Positions 31,805-41,604 of a stretch of 64,000 nucleotides of DNA are shown piece after piece; within the stretch, counting starts at the first letter, position 1; each line of letters begins with the position of its first letter. The position numbers were made by a program, and so were the translations under genes. The DNA comes from Clostridium sp. CX1. GTDB taxonomy: Bacteria; Bacillota; Clostridia; Clostridiales; Clostridiaceae. The DNA lies in NCBI RefSeq assembly GCF_025398335.1, contig NZ_JAODOO010000002.1:186001-250000 (forward strand). The letters are read 5' to 3'. The notes under the pieces were generated by a model. That model saw only the letters and a list, made by a program, of their open reading frames with translations, did no database searches and was not told where the DNA came from.

Positions 31805-33228
31805 TATTCAACATCTTGAATACTTATTTGTCTTATATGCTTCGTATGACTCCACTCTTTTTTATCTTTATCTATTATCCCTTGAATAGTTATTGGAATC
31901 CAAGTTAAAGTATATATTCCGTATAATAAGTACCAAACAAATAGTTTAAGAGGATTCTTTCCACCTATCATACGAATCATTACTATGAAAGTACCAATAT
32001 ACGCAATATTCCCTATAAGCATTTCTATAAAGGTTGGTTGACCACCATATAGGTATGAAAGTATTATTACATTTAGAGAATATAAACCAAAGGTAATAAA
32101 CATTTTCTTTGAAAGTTTATTCTCTAGGAGCATTATTAAAGGTGTAAAAATAAACTGAATAATACTGAAGGTCTTCCATATAATGCTTCCAAAAACACTA
32201 CCAAAGACATTGTTAAACAAATCATTTATAACAAATATGTTTAAACCATCTTTAGTGTTAACCTGCATCATAGTAAGCACTGCAGACAAACCTATTAATA
32301 TTGTTACAAAGGGCTGTATTGTATATAATGCACAGTCTAACGCTGTAAAGCTTTTATCCTTAACAGCCTTTTTAAGTAACTTTGAGAAAAATCTCGAAGA
32401 TACATCTGTAAATCCCTGCATCCATCTTTTTCTCTGATTCCAAGATTGTTTCAAAGTTAAAGGTTTTTCATCATAAACTATTGCATTATGTGCCCAACCT
32501 ACTTTATGTCCATTTAACACAAGCTTACAAGTAAATTCTAAATCCTCTGTAAGACAGGTTGCCCCCCATCCAAGTTTTCTAAGAATTTCAGTGTCCATAC
32601 AAAACCCTGTTCCACCTATCTGGTTAGATAGTCCAAGATTTGCTCTTGCTAATTGAAACAGTCTGTTTGCAGTCCAGAAAGAAATAGAATAAGATTGTGT
32701 GATCCATGAATCATTTGGATTTTTGCTATCTATGTACCCTTGAACTACCTTATATCCCTGCTGCATCTTATAGTTCATTTCTTTTAGAAAGTTTTTAGAA
32801 ATTAAATTATCTGCATCAAAAATTGCTATAGCATCATATTTTTTGTCCATTTTAAATATTCTATCAAACATCCATTCCAGAGCATATCCCTTACCTCTCT
32901 TGTCTGGAACCTTTCTTTCATGAACATTAACTCCATAACTGTTAGCAATGCTAGCTGTACTATCATCGCAGTTATCAGCAATAACAAAGATATCATACAT
33001 TTCTTTAGGATAGTCTATTTCTTTAAGACTTTCTATAATTTTCCCTACAACCATCTCCTCATTGTGAGCTGCAACAAGTAGTGCAAAAGTTTTTTTAGGT
33101 GCACAATTTTCTGCTCCTTTGTCTTCCTTTTTATAAAGTCCAAACAATGAAAGGAGTAGATAGTACATTGTAATTGCAAAAACTGATATTTGAAAAATAA
33201 ATGTAAAACTAGATATAAATTGATTCAT
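31804..33228 (-). CDS. Membrane glycosyltransferase, family 2
   Basis: A processive-type GT2 enzyme. An N-terminal membrane helix (about 5-30) precedes the catalytic domain with LLVAAHNEEMVV, the nucleotide-binding DNCDDST, the metal-binding FDADN, the acceptor-site CLTEDLEF and the QRKRWMQG (QxxRW) motif. At least four membrane helices follow. Layout and motifs resemble poly-N-acetylglucosamine, hyaluronan and cellulose synthases. No partner deacetylase or export gene is adjacent, so the product sugar is unknown. Confidence 0.9.
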   Translation of the reverse strand: MNQFISSFTFIFQISVFAITMYYLLLSLFGLYKKEDKGAENCAPKKTFALLVAAHNEEMVVGKIIESLKEIDYPKEMYDIFVIADNCDDSTASIANSYGVNVHERKVPDKRGKGYALEWMFDRIFKMDKKYDAIAIFDADNLISKNFLKEMNYKMQQGYKVVQGYIDSKNPNDSWITQSYSISFWTANRLFQLARANLGLSNQIGGTGFCMDTEILRKLGWGATCLTEDLEFTCKLVLNGHKVGWAHNAIVYDEKPLTLKQSWNQRKRWMQGFTDVSSRFFSKLLKKAVKDKSFTALDCALYTIQPFVTILIGLSAVLTMMQVNTKDGLNIFVINDLFNNVFGSVFGSIIWKTFSIIQFIFTPLIMLLENKLSKKMFITFGLYSLNVIILSYLYGGQPTFIEMLIGNIAYIGTFIVMIRMIGGKNPLKLFVWYLLYGIYTLTWIPITIQGIIDKDKKEWSHTKHIRQISIQDVE

Positions 33229-33543
33229 TAAAAAAACCCTTTCCTTATTTATAGTGTCTTATTTTTTCCACGTAGACATAAAATACCGTATATCATAATA
33301 CCACAAATTTTTCATTTTTACCTAGTTGTCGTAATTTTCTGACTATTAATTTTTCAATTTTCTACTTATAAACAAAACTTATAGTTAAAAGAACTTCTAT
33401 TTATAAATATTATAATGTCAGCATTTTAGTTGTGCTATAATTTATGTAGGTTGTACTATTCTCTATCTTTATCTGTATATACTTTACCCAATTATATAAT
33501 ATATAATCCTACAATAAAATTGTTTTAAAAAGGTGGTAATAAT
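33229..33543 (+). promoter_or_regulatory. Divergent promoter region for glycosyltransferase and yedF
   Basis: No gene is seen. A likely rightward promoter has TATAAT at 33,436-33,441 with TG one base upstream (extended -10). This gives a leader of about 95 bases before yedF, in which no strong structure was noted. Confidence 0.45.
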
Positions 33544-34125
33544 ATGAGAAACTTAATTGATTGTAAAGGTTTAAAATGTCCAGAACCTGTTATACATACT
33601 AAAAAGTATTTTGATGGAATTGAAGAAGGAGAGGCTACAATTATAGTGGATAACGAAGTAGCTAAGAATAATGTTTCCAAATTTGCTGAAAGTAACGGTT
33701 TTAAATGGAAGGTAGAAGAAAATAACGGTTTATTCCATGTAAACATAACTAAAGAGAATTGTTCCTGTAAAGACATGGATTTAAATGAAAAGAAGCTTAC
33801 TATTTTAGTTGGAAGTGACAGACTAGGAGAAGGCGATGATATATTAGGATCTATGCTTATGAAAAGCTATTTCTATGCTTTATCAGAAAGTGATTCTATT
33901 CCATCAGATCTACTCTTTTTAAATGCTGGCGTTAAGCTTACTGTGGAAGGTTCTGATTGTTTAGAGAGTATAATGAAACTTAAGGAAAGAGGAGTAAATG
34001 TTTTTAGCTGTGGAACTTGTCTTGATTTTTATAATCTAAAAGATAAACTAGCAGTAGGTGAAATAACTAATATGTACACTATAGTTGAAAAGATGAATTC
34101 ATCAGATAATACAATTAAGCTATAA
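33544..34125 (+). CDS. yedF: Selenium metabolism protein YedF
   Basis: The N-terminal TusA-like domain has the CPEPVI motif (Cys13 in LKCPEPVIHT), and the C-terminal DsrE-like domain has LFLNAGVKLTVEGSDCLE and VFSCGTCLDFY. This two-domain form is the YedF protein that co-occurs with selenium-using traits (SelA/SelD). It is thought to handle sulfur or selenium transfer. The window also has two selenocysteine genes, which supports the assignment. AAGGTGG precedes the ATG. Confidence 0.9.
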   Translation: MRNLIDCKGLKCPEPVIHTKKYFDGIEEGEATIIVDNEVAKNNVSKFAESNGFKWKVEENNGLFHVNITKENCSCKDMDLNEKKLTILVGSDRLGEGDDILGSMLMKSYFYALSESDSIPSDLLFLNAGVKLTVEGSDCLESIMKLKERGVNVFSCGTCLDFYNLKDKLAVGEITNMYTIVEKMNSSDNTIKL

Positions 34126-34188
34126 GATTAAACTTAGCTTAGATGAGGAATATTTATATATACTATAATATTCTATAACAGATAACTA

Positions 34189-34234
34189 AAAAATAGATGT
34201 ATGAAAATAATTGTTTTTCATACATCTATTTTTT
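34189..34234 (+). terminator. Terminator of yedF
   Basis: AAAAATAGATGTATGAAAA paired with TTTTCATACATCTATTTTTT; a strong rightward terminator about 64 bases after the stop. Confidence 0.9.
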
Positions 34235-34306
34235 AATTTAATTATTATACTAAAATTATTTAGCTTCCAAAGCTTTGATAAAGATTCACTTAATTTAGTA
34301 CTTCAT

Positions 34307-35008
34307 TTATATAAAATTTTCAAATATTTTAGTTATAACTGGTGCAATAAAAACTGTTATAATACCTGCTAGTCCTATGGATAAACTGCTCATTGCCCCT
34401 TCCACTTCCCCTAATTCAATAGCCTTTGTTGTGCCTACAGCATGAGAAGCGGTTCCTATGGCTACTCCTACTGCTACCTTATCTTCTATTTTGAATAGCT
34501 TGCATACATAAGGTCCTACAACAGCTCCCATTATTCCTGTAATTATAATAGCTGCCACTGTAATAGAAGGTATTCCACCTAACTGCTTGGAGACCTCTAC
34601 TCCTATAGGTACTGTTATGGATTTAGGTATCATTGAAATATCTAAAGGTTTTGATATACCGAATAAATGACATAAAAAAATAACTGTTATAATTCCAACT
34701 AAAGATCCTGCAGTTATTCCAGCAACTATTGGTAATGCGTAAGCTTTCAAAAGTTTAATCTTTTTATACAACGGTACTGCTAGTATCACCGTAGCTGGAG
34801 ATAGGAAAAAGGAAATAAATTGTCCTCCCTTATCATAGTCTGAAACATTAATGTTAAAAATAGTTAAAAAGCACATCACCATGATTATACTAGTAAACAA
34901 GGGGTTTAAAATAGGAATCTTAGTCTTTTTATACAAAATACATCCTATTTCAAATGCTATTAAAGATATCATAATACCAAAGATAGGTGTAGAAATTAGT
35001 TCTCTCAT
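34307..35008 (-). CDS. lrgB: LrgB/CidB-family membrane protein
   Basis: Six or more membrane helices and the family segment SVTVAAIIITGIMGAVVGPY, then GVAIGTASHAVGTTKAIELG identify LrgB. With LrgA it forms a membrane system linked to murein hydrolase control and pyruvate uptake in other Firmicutes. 233 residues is normal. Its ATG overlaps the lrgA stop by four bases. Confidence 0.92.
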   Translation of the reverse strand: MRELISTPIFGIMISLIAFEIGCILYKKTKIPILNPLFTSIIMVMCFLTIFNINVSDYDKGGQFISFFLSPATVILAVPLYKKIKLLKAYALPIVAGITAGSLVGIITVIFLCHLFGISKPLDISMIPKSITVPIGVEVSKQLGGIPSITVAAIIITGIMGAVVGPYVCKLFKIEDKVAVGVAIGTASHAVGTTKAIELGEVEGAMSSLSIGLAGIITVFIAPVITKIFENFI

Positions 35009-35355
35009 CTCGATTCTCTCCTTTTAAATAGTTGTACTGTTATTCCCGTAACTACCATAACAACTACTGTAGATATAAAGGCTATTATTAAGACATAGTA
35101 CCAATAGTCTTTAATTAGCGCTATGGAAGCTATAAGACCAACTCCTGCTGGTAAGAAAAAGAAAGCTAGATGATCTAACAAAAACTTGCTTATATCTTCA
35201 ATCATTTCAACTTTGATTATGCCAGTACATAATAGCATCAGTAAGATTATCATTCCCATTACATTACCAGGTACCGTTAAATTTAGGACCCTTCTAAGCA
35301 ATTCTCCTAGAAAACAAATTATAAGTATAATAGCTAACTGCCTTATAATTTTCAT
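35005..35355 (-). CDS. lrgA: LrgA/CidA-family membrane protein
   Basis: The 116-residue product has four membrane helices and the holin-like family motif LTVPGNVMGMIILLMLL. The start was set at the ATG after AAAGAGG; the longer frame would add 20 charged residues without a ribosome site. Forms an operon with lrgB; no LytSR regulator gene is adjacent. Confidence 0.9.
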   Translation of the reverse strand: MKIIRQLAIILIICFLGELLRRVLNLTVPGNVMGMIILLMLLCTGIIKVEMIEDISKFLLDHLAFFFLPAGVGLIASIALIKDYWYYVLIIAFISTVVVMVVTGITVQLFKRRESR

Positions 35356-35533
35356 AACAAAACCTCTTTTCCTGCTAAATTCTATTTCTCTAAAGTTATC
35401 AGTATATTTTTTCATTATCTTTTGATTAATGTCTATAAATAATATACACCCTTTTTTTAAGTAAAAGGATTTTTTTAGAAAAGGTGTACTATAGAAAATT
35501 TTCTGAATAAAAATGCACTTCTTATAATAAATA

Positions 35534-35584
35534 AACCATAACTATGAATATTGCTTTATAAAATAACATTCATAATTATGGTTA
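35534..35584. terminator. Hairpin between lrgA and the amidase gene
   Basis: AACCATAACTATGAAT and ATTCATAATTATGGTT form a 16-bp stem with one mismatch. No clear T run, so it may be a terminator remnant or another structure. Confidence 0.45.
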
Positions 35585-35696
35585 TGTGCTTAAAATATAT
35601 ACTTGCAGCAATTATCTGTTCTTTGTCTATACTTCCTGAAAATAATAGTAATACTTAATCAGATAATGTTCTATTTATTATAACTTTTTAGTAATC

Positions 35697-36527
35697 TTAT
35701 AATAAATCTAAATTATATAGATCCCCTCTCCTGTGCTTTAATAACGGCAAAGAGTCTCTTATTTCATCTATATACTCTAGATCTATATCCTGAATCAATA
35801 TTCCTTCTTTTTCATCTAACTTTGCAGCAATATCTCCCCAAGGGTTAGTTATTAAGGAATTTCCATAAGCTACATAAGAATAATTAGTATTTCTAGCTGG
35901 AGATATGCCTGCTATATATAACTGATTATCTAATGCTCTGGACTTAAATAGAGTCTCCCAATGAGCAAGCCCTGTAGTCATATTAAAAGCCGCTGGTATA
36001 AAGATAATTTTAGCTCCTTTTAAAGCCATTATTCTTATAATCTCCGGAAATCTTATATCATAGCAAATAGCTACACCTACTTTTCCCCAAGGTGAATCAA
36101 CTAAAGTAATATCACTGCCACTAGATAATACTTCTGATTCCATAAATCTAACTCCATTTTTAATGTCAATATCAAATAAATGAACCTTTCTATGTTTGCC
36201 TATTAATTCCCCTTTATTATCGAATATAAAAGAAGTATTGTAAATTTTATCATCCTCTATCTCTGGAATTGAGCCTCCTATTAAATATATATTTTTATCT
36301 TTAGCAGTAGAAGAAAGCATTTTTATTGTCTCTCCTTCTGGGAAAGCTTCAGCATATTCTCTAAAATGTTTATTATTATAAGGGCAGTTAAACATCTCTG
36401 GAAGAGCTACAATTTTAGCTCCTTTATCTGCTGCTTCACATATCATGTTTTGAGCCTTTTTTGTATTTTCCTCTTTTGTACTTTTTACTACCATCATTTG
36501 ACACAGCCCTATTTTTAAAGTATTCAT
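35697..36527 (-). CDS. Nitrilase-superfamily amidase (omega-amidase/Nit2-like)
   Basis: The Glu-Lys-Cys triad is visible in VALPEMFNCPY (Glu about 44), GKHRKVHLFDID (Lys) and GVAICYDIRFPE (Cys). The 276-residue length and NPWGDIAAKL ending match the Nit2 branch, which deaminates 2-oxoglutaramate and 2-oxosuccinamate and so repairs transamination by-products. N-carbamoyl amidases share the triad, so the substrate is not certain. GGAGGAG precedes the ATG. Confidence 0.85.
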   Translation of the reverse strand: MNTLKIGLCQMMVVKSTKEENTKKAQNMICEAADKGAKIVALPEMFNCPYNNKHFREYAEAFPEGETIKMLSSTAKDKNIYLIGGSIPEIEDDKIYNTSFIFDNKGELIGKHRKVHLFDIDIKNGVRFMESEVLSSGSDITLVDSPWGKVGVAICYDIRFPEIIRIMALKGAKIIFIPAAFNMTTGLAHWETLFKSRALDNQLYIAGISPARNTNYSYVAYGNSLITNPWGDIAAKLDEKEGILIQDIDLEYIDEIRDSLPLLKHRRGDLYNLDLL

Positions 36528-36717
36528 TTTATACTCTCCTCCTTTTTATTCATAGGAATATTATACCATCAATCTTATATTATATTTAACTCTATTGTAT
36601 TGACTTTTAATTTTGTTATTATATACTATTTACGTGAAGCAATAAATTGATTTTATATGTATTGTAGCAACAGTCTACTTTAAATGCAGTAAATTTAATA
36701 TATAAAGGAGATATACT

Positions 36718-37473
36718 ATGGGACAACACTCACTTTCAAGAACTGAATTATTAATTGGTAAGGAATCCTTAGAGAAGCTAAAAGACAGTACAGTTGTCAT
36801 CTTTGGTTTAGGTGGTGTAGGTAGTTTTACCTTCGAAGCACTAGTAAGAGCTGGAGTTGGACATCTTATATTAATAGATGATGATACGGTATGTTTAACT
36901 AACTTAAATAGACAAATACACGCCACTTTTGATACTATAGGCAAGTCAAAAGTTGAGCTTTTAAAAGAAAGGGCTTTAAAAATCAATCCTAAATGCAAGG
37001 TTGATATTCATCAAACTTTTGTTAAAGCAGATAATATAGATGAAATAATACCATTAGACGCTGATTACGTAGTAGATGCAATAGATACAGTTTCCTCAAA
37101 GATTGCTCTAGTTCTTTGGTGCAAAGAACATAATATTGACATAATTAGCTGTATGGGTACAGGGAATAAGTTAGACCCTACTCAATTTAGAGTAGCAGAT
37201 ATATATGATACAAAGATTTGTCCTCTTGCGAAAGTTATGAGATATGAGCTTAGAAAGAGAGGAATTAAAACTTTAAAAGTGCTGTATTCTGAAGAAATGC
37301 CTATGAAGCCTAAACAAGGTGAAGTTATTACCTGTAAGGAAGGCTGCGTATGTACTAGCGGAAGTAAAAAATGTACTGCAAAGAGACAAATTCCTGGAAG
37401 CATATCCTTTGTTCCTCCAGTAGCAGGTATGATTATAGGTGGCGAAGTAGTTAAAGATATTATTGCCAAATAA
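36718..37473 (+). CDS. tcdA: tRNA threonylcarbamoyladenosine dehydratase
   Basis: This E1-like enzyme cyclises t6A37 to ct6A in tRNA. It has the ATP-binding FGLGGVGSFTFEAL, DDDTVCLTNLNRQ, and the Cys-rich segment CKEGCVCTSGSKKC typical of TcdA. The 251-residue length is normal. AGGAGATA precedes the ATG. It is divergent from the amidase gene. Confidence 0.92.
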   Translation: MGQHSLSRTELLIGKESLEKLKDSTVVIFGLGGVGSFTFEALVRAGVGHLILIDDDTVCLTNLNRQIHATFDTIGKSKVELLKERALKINPKCKVDIHQTFVKADNIDEIIPLDADYVVDAIDTVSSKIALVLWCKEHNIDIISCMGTGNKLDPTQFRVADIYDTKICPLAKVMRYELRKRGIKTLKVLYSEEMPMKPKQGEVITCKEGCVCTSGSKKCTAKRQIPGSISFVPPVAGMIIGGEVVKDIIAK

Positions 37474-37482
37474 GTTATAACT

Positions 37483-37514
37483 AAAAACCGCAAATATTTA
37501 TTTGCGGTTTTTTA
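37483..37514. terminator. Terminator shared by tcdA and the DUF5673 gene
   Basis: AAAAACCGCAAAT-ATTT-ATTTGCGGTTTTTT with flanking T run rightward, about ten bases after the tcdA stop. Confidence 0.9.
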
Positions 37515-37516
37515 TT

Positions 37517-38035
37517 TTACTGAGAATCATTTCCTATATAATTTTTAAAAAGCTCCTCTATTTTTTCTTTTTCTAAGGAAGATACTTGCCAGTCCTTAGT
37601 CTCTACTCTATCCTTTATTTTTATTTTAAATAACAACTGATTTTCTTTTTTATCGGACCAATGCCATTCCTCTATATCCTTCCAGTAACTAAAGTTATAG
37701 TATACATTACTGTATAGGCTCTTTTGTCCTATACCCTTATCAGTAACTACTTTTTCTTTACTAAAATCATAAATACTTAATAGAAAATAAACTACAATCA
37801 TTACGCCTAAGGCAGTAAAATATCCTGTTATTATCACATATACAAAATACCCCATTAGTCCTAAGAAAAGTATTGCTAAGAACTTCCTTTTTATATCCGA
37901 TGCCGATAATCTTAATAAAATTTCTCCATTATCCTTCCTAGGAGCCCTTCCTTTAATAAAAGACAAGTAAAGTTGCGAAATAGAGGCAATAATTAAAACT
38001 ATAAGCAGCATTTTTTCAAAACTCAATATATTCAC
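37517..38035 (-). CDS. DUF5673-like membrane protein
   Basis: Three hydrophobic stretches (about 7-28, 52-68 and 70-88) are followed by a cytosolic part with YSNVYYNFSYWKDIEEWHWS and KTKDW/VSSLEKEKIEELF-type ending. This pattern fits DUF5673 proteins of clostridia. Function unknown. The start is GTG after AAGGGA; it overlaps no neighbour and follows mobA by 17 bases. Confidence 0.65.
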   Translation of the reverse strand: MNILSFEKMLLIVLIIASISQLYLSFIKGRAPRKDNGEILLRLSASDIKRKFLAILFLGLMGYFVYVIITGYFTALGVMIVVYFLLSIYDFSKEKVVTDKGIGQKSLYSNVYYNFSYWKDIEEWHWSDKKENQLLFKIKIKDRVETKDWQVSSLEKEKIEELFKNYIGNDSQ

Positions 38036-38052
38036 CTAATTCCCTTCTAAGT

Positions 38053-38643
38053 TTATATTTTTTCTAGTATTTTTAAGTCATCTACATAATTTAAGTTACA
38101 GAACATCTCCATATTAGGATCATACTCTTTTGTAACTTCTTCTGGAATGTATAGTATATTTGAATTTCTAATTATATCGTACAAAACTAAATTATTTTCC
38201 ATTATTCCCTTCTCAAAGTCTCCAATTAAACTTTGGGAATAGAAAGCATGAAGAGGTTCAACCCAATTATTACGTCTTGGAATAACACCATCGTAATCAT
38301 TGTGTCTTAAATTCTCCATCATAGATTCTATGTATTCTATATTTACAATAGGCATATCACAGGCTAAAAAAAACACATACTGAGATGAAGCATGCTTTAA
38401 GCCGGTGTAAATCCCTCCTGCTGGACCATATTCCTTCTTTAAATCCTCTAATACAGTATACCTTAACCCTACAAACTTATCTTTTCTTTCCGCTACAAGT
38501 AGTACCTCTTCAAATAGGCCCTCTAGTTTCTCTGCCACTATTTCTAAAAGAAGTTTATTGCCTAATTTTAGCTTACTTTTATCAAATCCCATTCTACTGC
38601 TCTTACCACCACATAGGATAACTGCTGTTCCAAGTCTTTTCAC
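38053..38643 (-). CDS. mobA: Molybdenum cofactor guanylyltransferase
   Basis: The nucleotidyltransferase signature LCGGKSSRMGFDKSKLKL binds GTP. The segments GPAGGIYTGLKHASSQYVFF and LACDMPIV hold the metal-binding Asp. MobA joins GMP to molybdopterin. The 196-residue length fits. No molybdoenzyme gene lies in the window. Start at GTG after GGGGGA. Confidence 0.88.
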   Translation of the reverse strand: MKRLGTAVILCGGKSSRMGFDKSKLKLGNKLLLEIVAEKLEGLFEEVLLVAERKDKFVGLRYTVLEDLKKEYGPAGGIYTGLKHASSQYVFFLACDMPIVNIEYIESMMENLRHNDYDGVIPRRNNWVEPLHAFYSQSLIGDFEKGIMENNLVLYDIIRNSNILYIPEEVTKEYDPNMEMFCNLNYVDDLKILEKI

Positions 38644-38670
38644 TTTATCCCCCCGTTCCTATCTGTACCA

Positions 38671-39855
38671 TTAGTATGTATTACTTTCTAAGTATGAACT
38701 TAAAAAATTCATAAAATTAACTAAATCTTCTTTGCTAGTAAAAGTTCCCTGAGCCTTTTTACCGTTGCCGCCACCTTTTCCGTTAAATTCTTTAATGTTA
38801 TCTTTGAAGATTTTACCACAGTTAACATCAAGTCCAGTATTGTTATTAAATAGCAGCTTTAAATCACATAGTGAACCTAAAATTATTATTCTATCCTTTC
38901 CTTCAAAAGCTGTTCCTAATAGCTGTATTTCTTCAAAGCTTCTATCTTCATATTTTCCAACATAGATCTTTGAACTATCTTCTTTAACTATGTGTTCTAC
39001 TTCTCTTACAGCAAGTATTCTTCTTAGCTTATTTAGTTCTCTACTGACTCTTTCAAAATCTGCAGCTTGATTTTCAACTCTCTGTACCAAGTTATTTTCA
39101 TCTGACGAAAAAAGCCTATTTAGTTTTGTTATTATGTTATGTTTATTTTGAAAATCCTTTAGAGCTCTATTTCCACATTTGAAATATATTCTAGTCATTC
39201 CTTTATATCTTTCAGTCTTTATTATTTTAACTACTCCTACTTCTCCAGTTCTAATTACATGGGTTCCGCAGCAAGGACAGCAATCCATATTCTCAGCTTC
39301 TACTATTCTTAAATCTTCGTCTACATTAATTCTTTTTCTTAATGGTAGTTTTTCACTTTCTTCCTTTGAAACCACATATGTACGTATCTCCTGATTTTTA
39401 TATATGAAAGAGTTTACTGTTTCTTCCGCTTTAAGAAGCATTTCCTCTGTCATATCTTCTAAAGGTATATCAATATCTATAGTTACATATTCCTCTCCTA
39501 GATGAAATCCTTTATTGTTTCCTTTATACAAATTAAAAATTGCTCCAGTTAACAAATGTTCTCCACTATGCTGCTGCATATGATCAAATCGTCTTTCAAA
39601 ATCAATTTTGCAAAAGACTTTTTTGTCTTTTGGAGCCTTAGTCACTCTATGATAAATAACTCCTTCTTTTTCAAAAACATATTCTACTGCTGCACCATCA
39701 ATTTCACCAATATCTGAAGGCTGTCCTCCACCTTCAGGGTAAAATATTGTTTTATTTAAAACTAACAAAAACTTATCATCCTTAGGTACTATCTCTTCTA
39801 CTTCTGATTCACACTCCCTTAAGTAAGGATTTTCATAAAATAATTTTTCTGTCAA
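38671..39855 (-). CDS. alaX: Alanyl-tRNA editing protein AlaX-L
   Basis: This free-standing editing enzyme removes Ser or Gly from mischarged tRNA-Ala. The zinc ligands are in HMQQHSGEHLLTGA (HxxxH, about 93-97) and CCPCCGTHVIRTGEVG (CxxxH). A C-terminal DHHA1 domain has FNGKGGGNGKKAQGTF. The 394-residue length marks the long form. The TTG start follows AGAGAGGAG at a long spacing. Confidence 0.92.
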   Translation of the reverse strand: MTEKLFYENPYLRECESEVEEIVPKDDKFLLVLNKTIFYPEGGGQPSDIGEIDGAAVEYVFEKEGVIYHRVTKAPKDKKVFCKIDFERRFDHMQQHSGEHLLTGAIFNLYKGNNKGFHLGEEYVTIDIDIPLEDMTEEMLLKAEETVNSFIYKNQEIRTYVVSKEESEKLPLRKRINVDEDLRIVEAENMDCCPCCGTHVIRTGEVGVVKIIKTERYKGMTRIYFKCGNRALKDFQNKHNIITKLNRLFSSDENNLVQRVENQAADFERVSRELNKLRRILAVREVEHIVKEDSSKIYVGKYEDRSFEEIQLLGTAFEGKDRIIILGSLCDLKLLFNNNTGLDVNCGKIFKDNIKEFNGKGGGNGKKAQGTFTSKEDLVNFMNFLSSYLESNTY

Positions 39856-39928
39856 CGTTAACAGCTCCTCTCTAGTTTTCCATATAATATTATTCTACCT
39901 TCTATCCCCATTTTTTGAAACAGTAATT

Positions 39929-40816
39929 TTAAATTTTGTTCCAAAAAAGACAGGAAGCAAACATACCAATAATAACTACGCCAAAAGTCGTTTCAAACAT
40001 CACTAATATTCTTACCAATGTGGAGTTAGGTAAAATATCTCCATAGCCAAGGGTAGTTATAGTTACTGCACTAAAATACATAAAATTCCAAAGTGGATAT
40101 TTAAAACTTCCATTTGCTACTCCCTTTAAAACTAAAGGACTATCATCGGGAAATGAAACAGAGTTTTCCATAAGGTTTGTAAAATAAAAACTTAGAGGAT
40201 AAAAATAGCTGCCTTTTTTAAAAAACTCCTCCTCTATTTTAGGATAATCTTTAACCCAGATTACCATATTATTTATCTTTTTCATTTTGTTGCTCTTATT
40301 ATAAAGAATGAAACTATCATTTTTATCATTACTAATAACTTTATATAGAGATATTTTTAATTTATAACAGCTAAATTTACTACTTACAAATTGCTCTTCA
40401 CAGCTTTCCACCTTCATATGAGTTATTCCTTTACCTTGAAGCGATAGATAATAATAATTAGCCCAAATCTCGCCTAGTGGATTCTCAAAGGTAAAAACGT
40501 TAAAATTCTTCTCCTTTTTATGTTCCGTGTCTTCCAGTTTCACTATAGGTCTTCTGTATTCTTCTGAAACAATTAAATCCGCTATAGTATTATTAAATTC
40601 TCTATTATTAATATTTAATTTAAGAGCCTTTTTAAAGGCAGTAACCTTTGTATTTATATTAATATCATTCTGAAATACAAAAAACTCTCCAGAAGAAATA
40701 TTGGCAATTTTCCAGTATATTATGCCAAAGGTGATTAATGTACTTAAGTAGAGAATACCAAGTATAGTTAACAAACTTCTCTTTCTCATATTACTGATAA
40801 TATCTAATAAATTCAT
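39929..40816 (-). CDS. Two-helix potassium channel with large extracytoplasmic domain
   Basis: The first membrane helix lies at about residues 14-36. The selectivity filter TITTLGYGDI is at about 252-261, followed by the second helix (about 268-290). The protein ends three residues later. Between helix 1 and the pore lies a domain of about 200 residues containing KLEDTEHKKEKNFNVFTFEN and VWVKDYPKIEEEFF-like segments. Normal two-helix channels have only a short turret there and a cytosolic RCK domain after helix 2. The domain should face outward and could gate the pore. Confidence 0.8.
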   Translation of the reverse strand: MNLLDIISNMRKRSLLTILGILYLSTLITFGIIYWKIANISSGEFFVFQNDININTKVTAFKKALKLNINNREFNNTIADLIVSEEYRRPIVKLEDTEHKKEKNFNVFTFENPLGEIWANYYYLSLQGKGITHMKVESCEEQFVSSKFSCYKLKISLYKVISNDKNDSFILYNKSNKMKKINNMVIWVKDYPKIEEEFFKKGSYFYPLSFYFTNLMENSVSFPDDSPLVLKGVANGSFKYPLWNFMYFSAVTITTLGYGDILPNSTLVRILVMFETTFGVVIIGMFASCLFWNKI

Positions 40817-40931
40817 ATTTAATCTCCTTAAATGAATTCTGCTTCATTTATAGTCTTATAAAATTTTATTAGTTACAAGATATTGATATTCTCTCAAAAG
40901 TAACATTATTAATTTAAAATGAAAAATTCTT

Positions 40932-41405
40932 TTATTTCTGCTGACCAAGATAAACTTTATGTCCACAAAAACCTTTTTTAAAATCCTCCCAAAAAACATC
41001 TCTAAGGATTTCAGGGTACACATCAATTGAAGTAATTCTGATCTCTTCTTCAGATAGAAAGGCTGTATCTATAATAAATTGTTTATCTATTGAAAATTCT
41101 GGATCAATACCAATGTTTATATTATAATCCAATGCTGCAGCAGTAAAAAAAAGAGATATATGATGAGTTTCCTTATGCCATTCTACATATTCTCTAACAT
41201 AGACTAAATCCTTTGGAATACACTTAATTCCACATTCTTCTTTAACTTCTCTTATTAATGCCTCTACTGCACTTTCTCCTGCCTCTATACCGCCGCCAGG
41301 TAACGTCCACCAAGTTTCACCGGTATCTGGGTCTCTATGCTTAACAAGAAGAACTCTATTTAAGTCATCTAAAATTATAGCAGCTGCTCTAGTTCTAATT
41401 TTCAT
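40932..41405 (-). CDS. Nudix hydrolase
   Basis: The full Nudix box is present as GGGIEAGESAVEALIREVKE plus ECG, in a 157-residue single domain. It follows an N-terminal ILDDLNRVLLVKHRDPDTGE strand pair like the MutT/ADP-ribose group. The substrate is a nucleoside diphosphate linked to another group, not further definable. Confidence 0.9.
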   Translation of the reverse strand: MKIRTRAAAIILDDLNRVLLVKHRDPDTGETWWTLPGGGIEAGESAVEALIREVKEECGIKCIPKDLVYVREYVEWHKETHHISLFFTAAALDYNINIGIDPEFSIDKQFIIDTAFLSEEEIRITSIDVYPEILRDVFWEDFKKGFCGHKVYLGQQK

Positions 41406-41495
41406 AATTTATATCTCCTCCCTCTATATACAGTAATTTTACCATGTAAAATAATCTTAGTATAAATACAGTATTAGTATTTTATTAATTCAATT

Positions 41496-41525
41496 AAAAA
41501 ACCCCCTAGCTCAATAGCTAGAGGG
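41496..41525 (-). terminator. Terminator of the pyrimidine operon
   Basis: On the minus strand CCCTCTAGCT-ATTG-AGCTAGGGGG is followed by TTTTTT. It lies about 195 bases after the hydA stop, beyond a second palindromic structure. Confidence 0.85.
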
Positions 41526-41604
41526 CTTAAATATTTCCAAATTATAATTTTCTTCTGAGAGTTAGTGTTATTTAAGGTTTTTTTCAACCATCCTAGTCTT
41601 GAGA

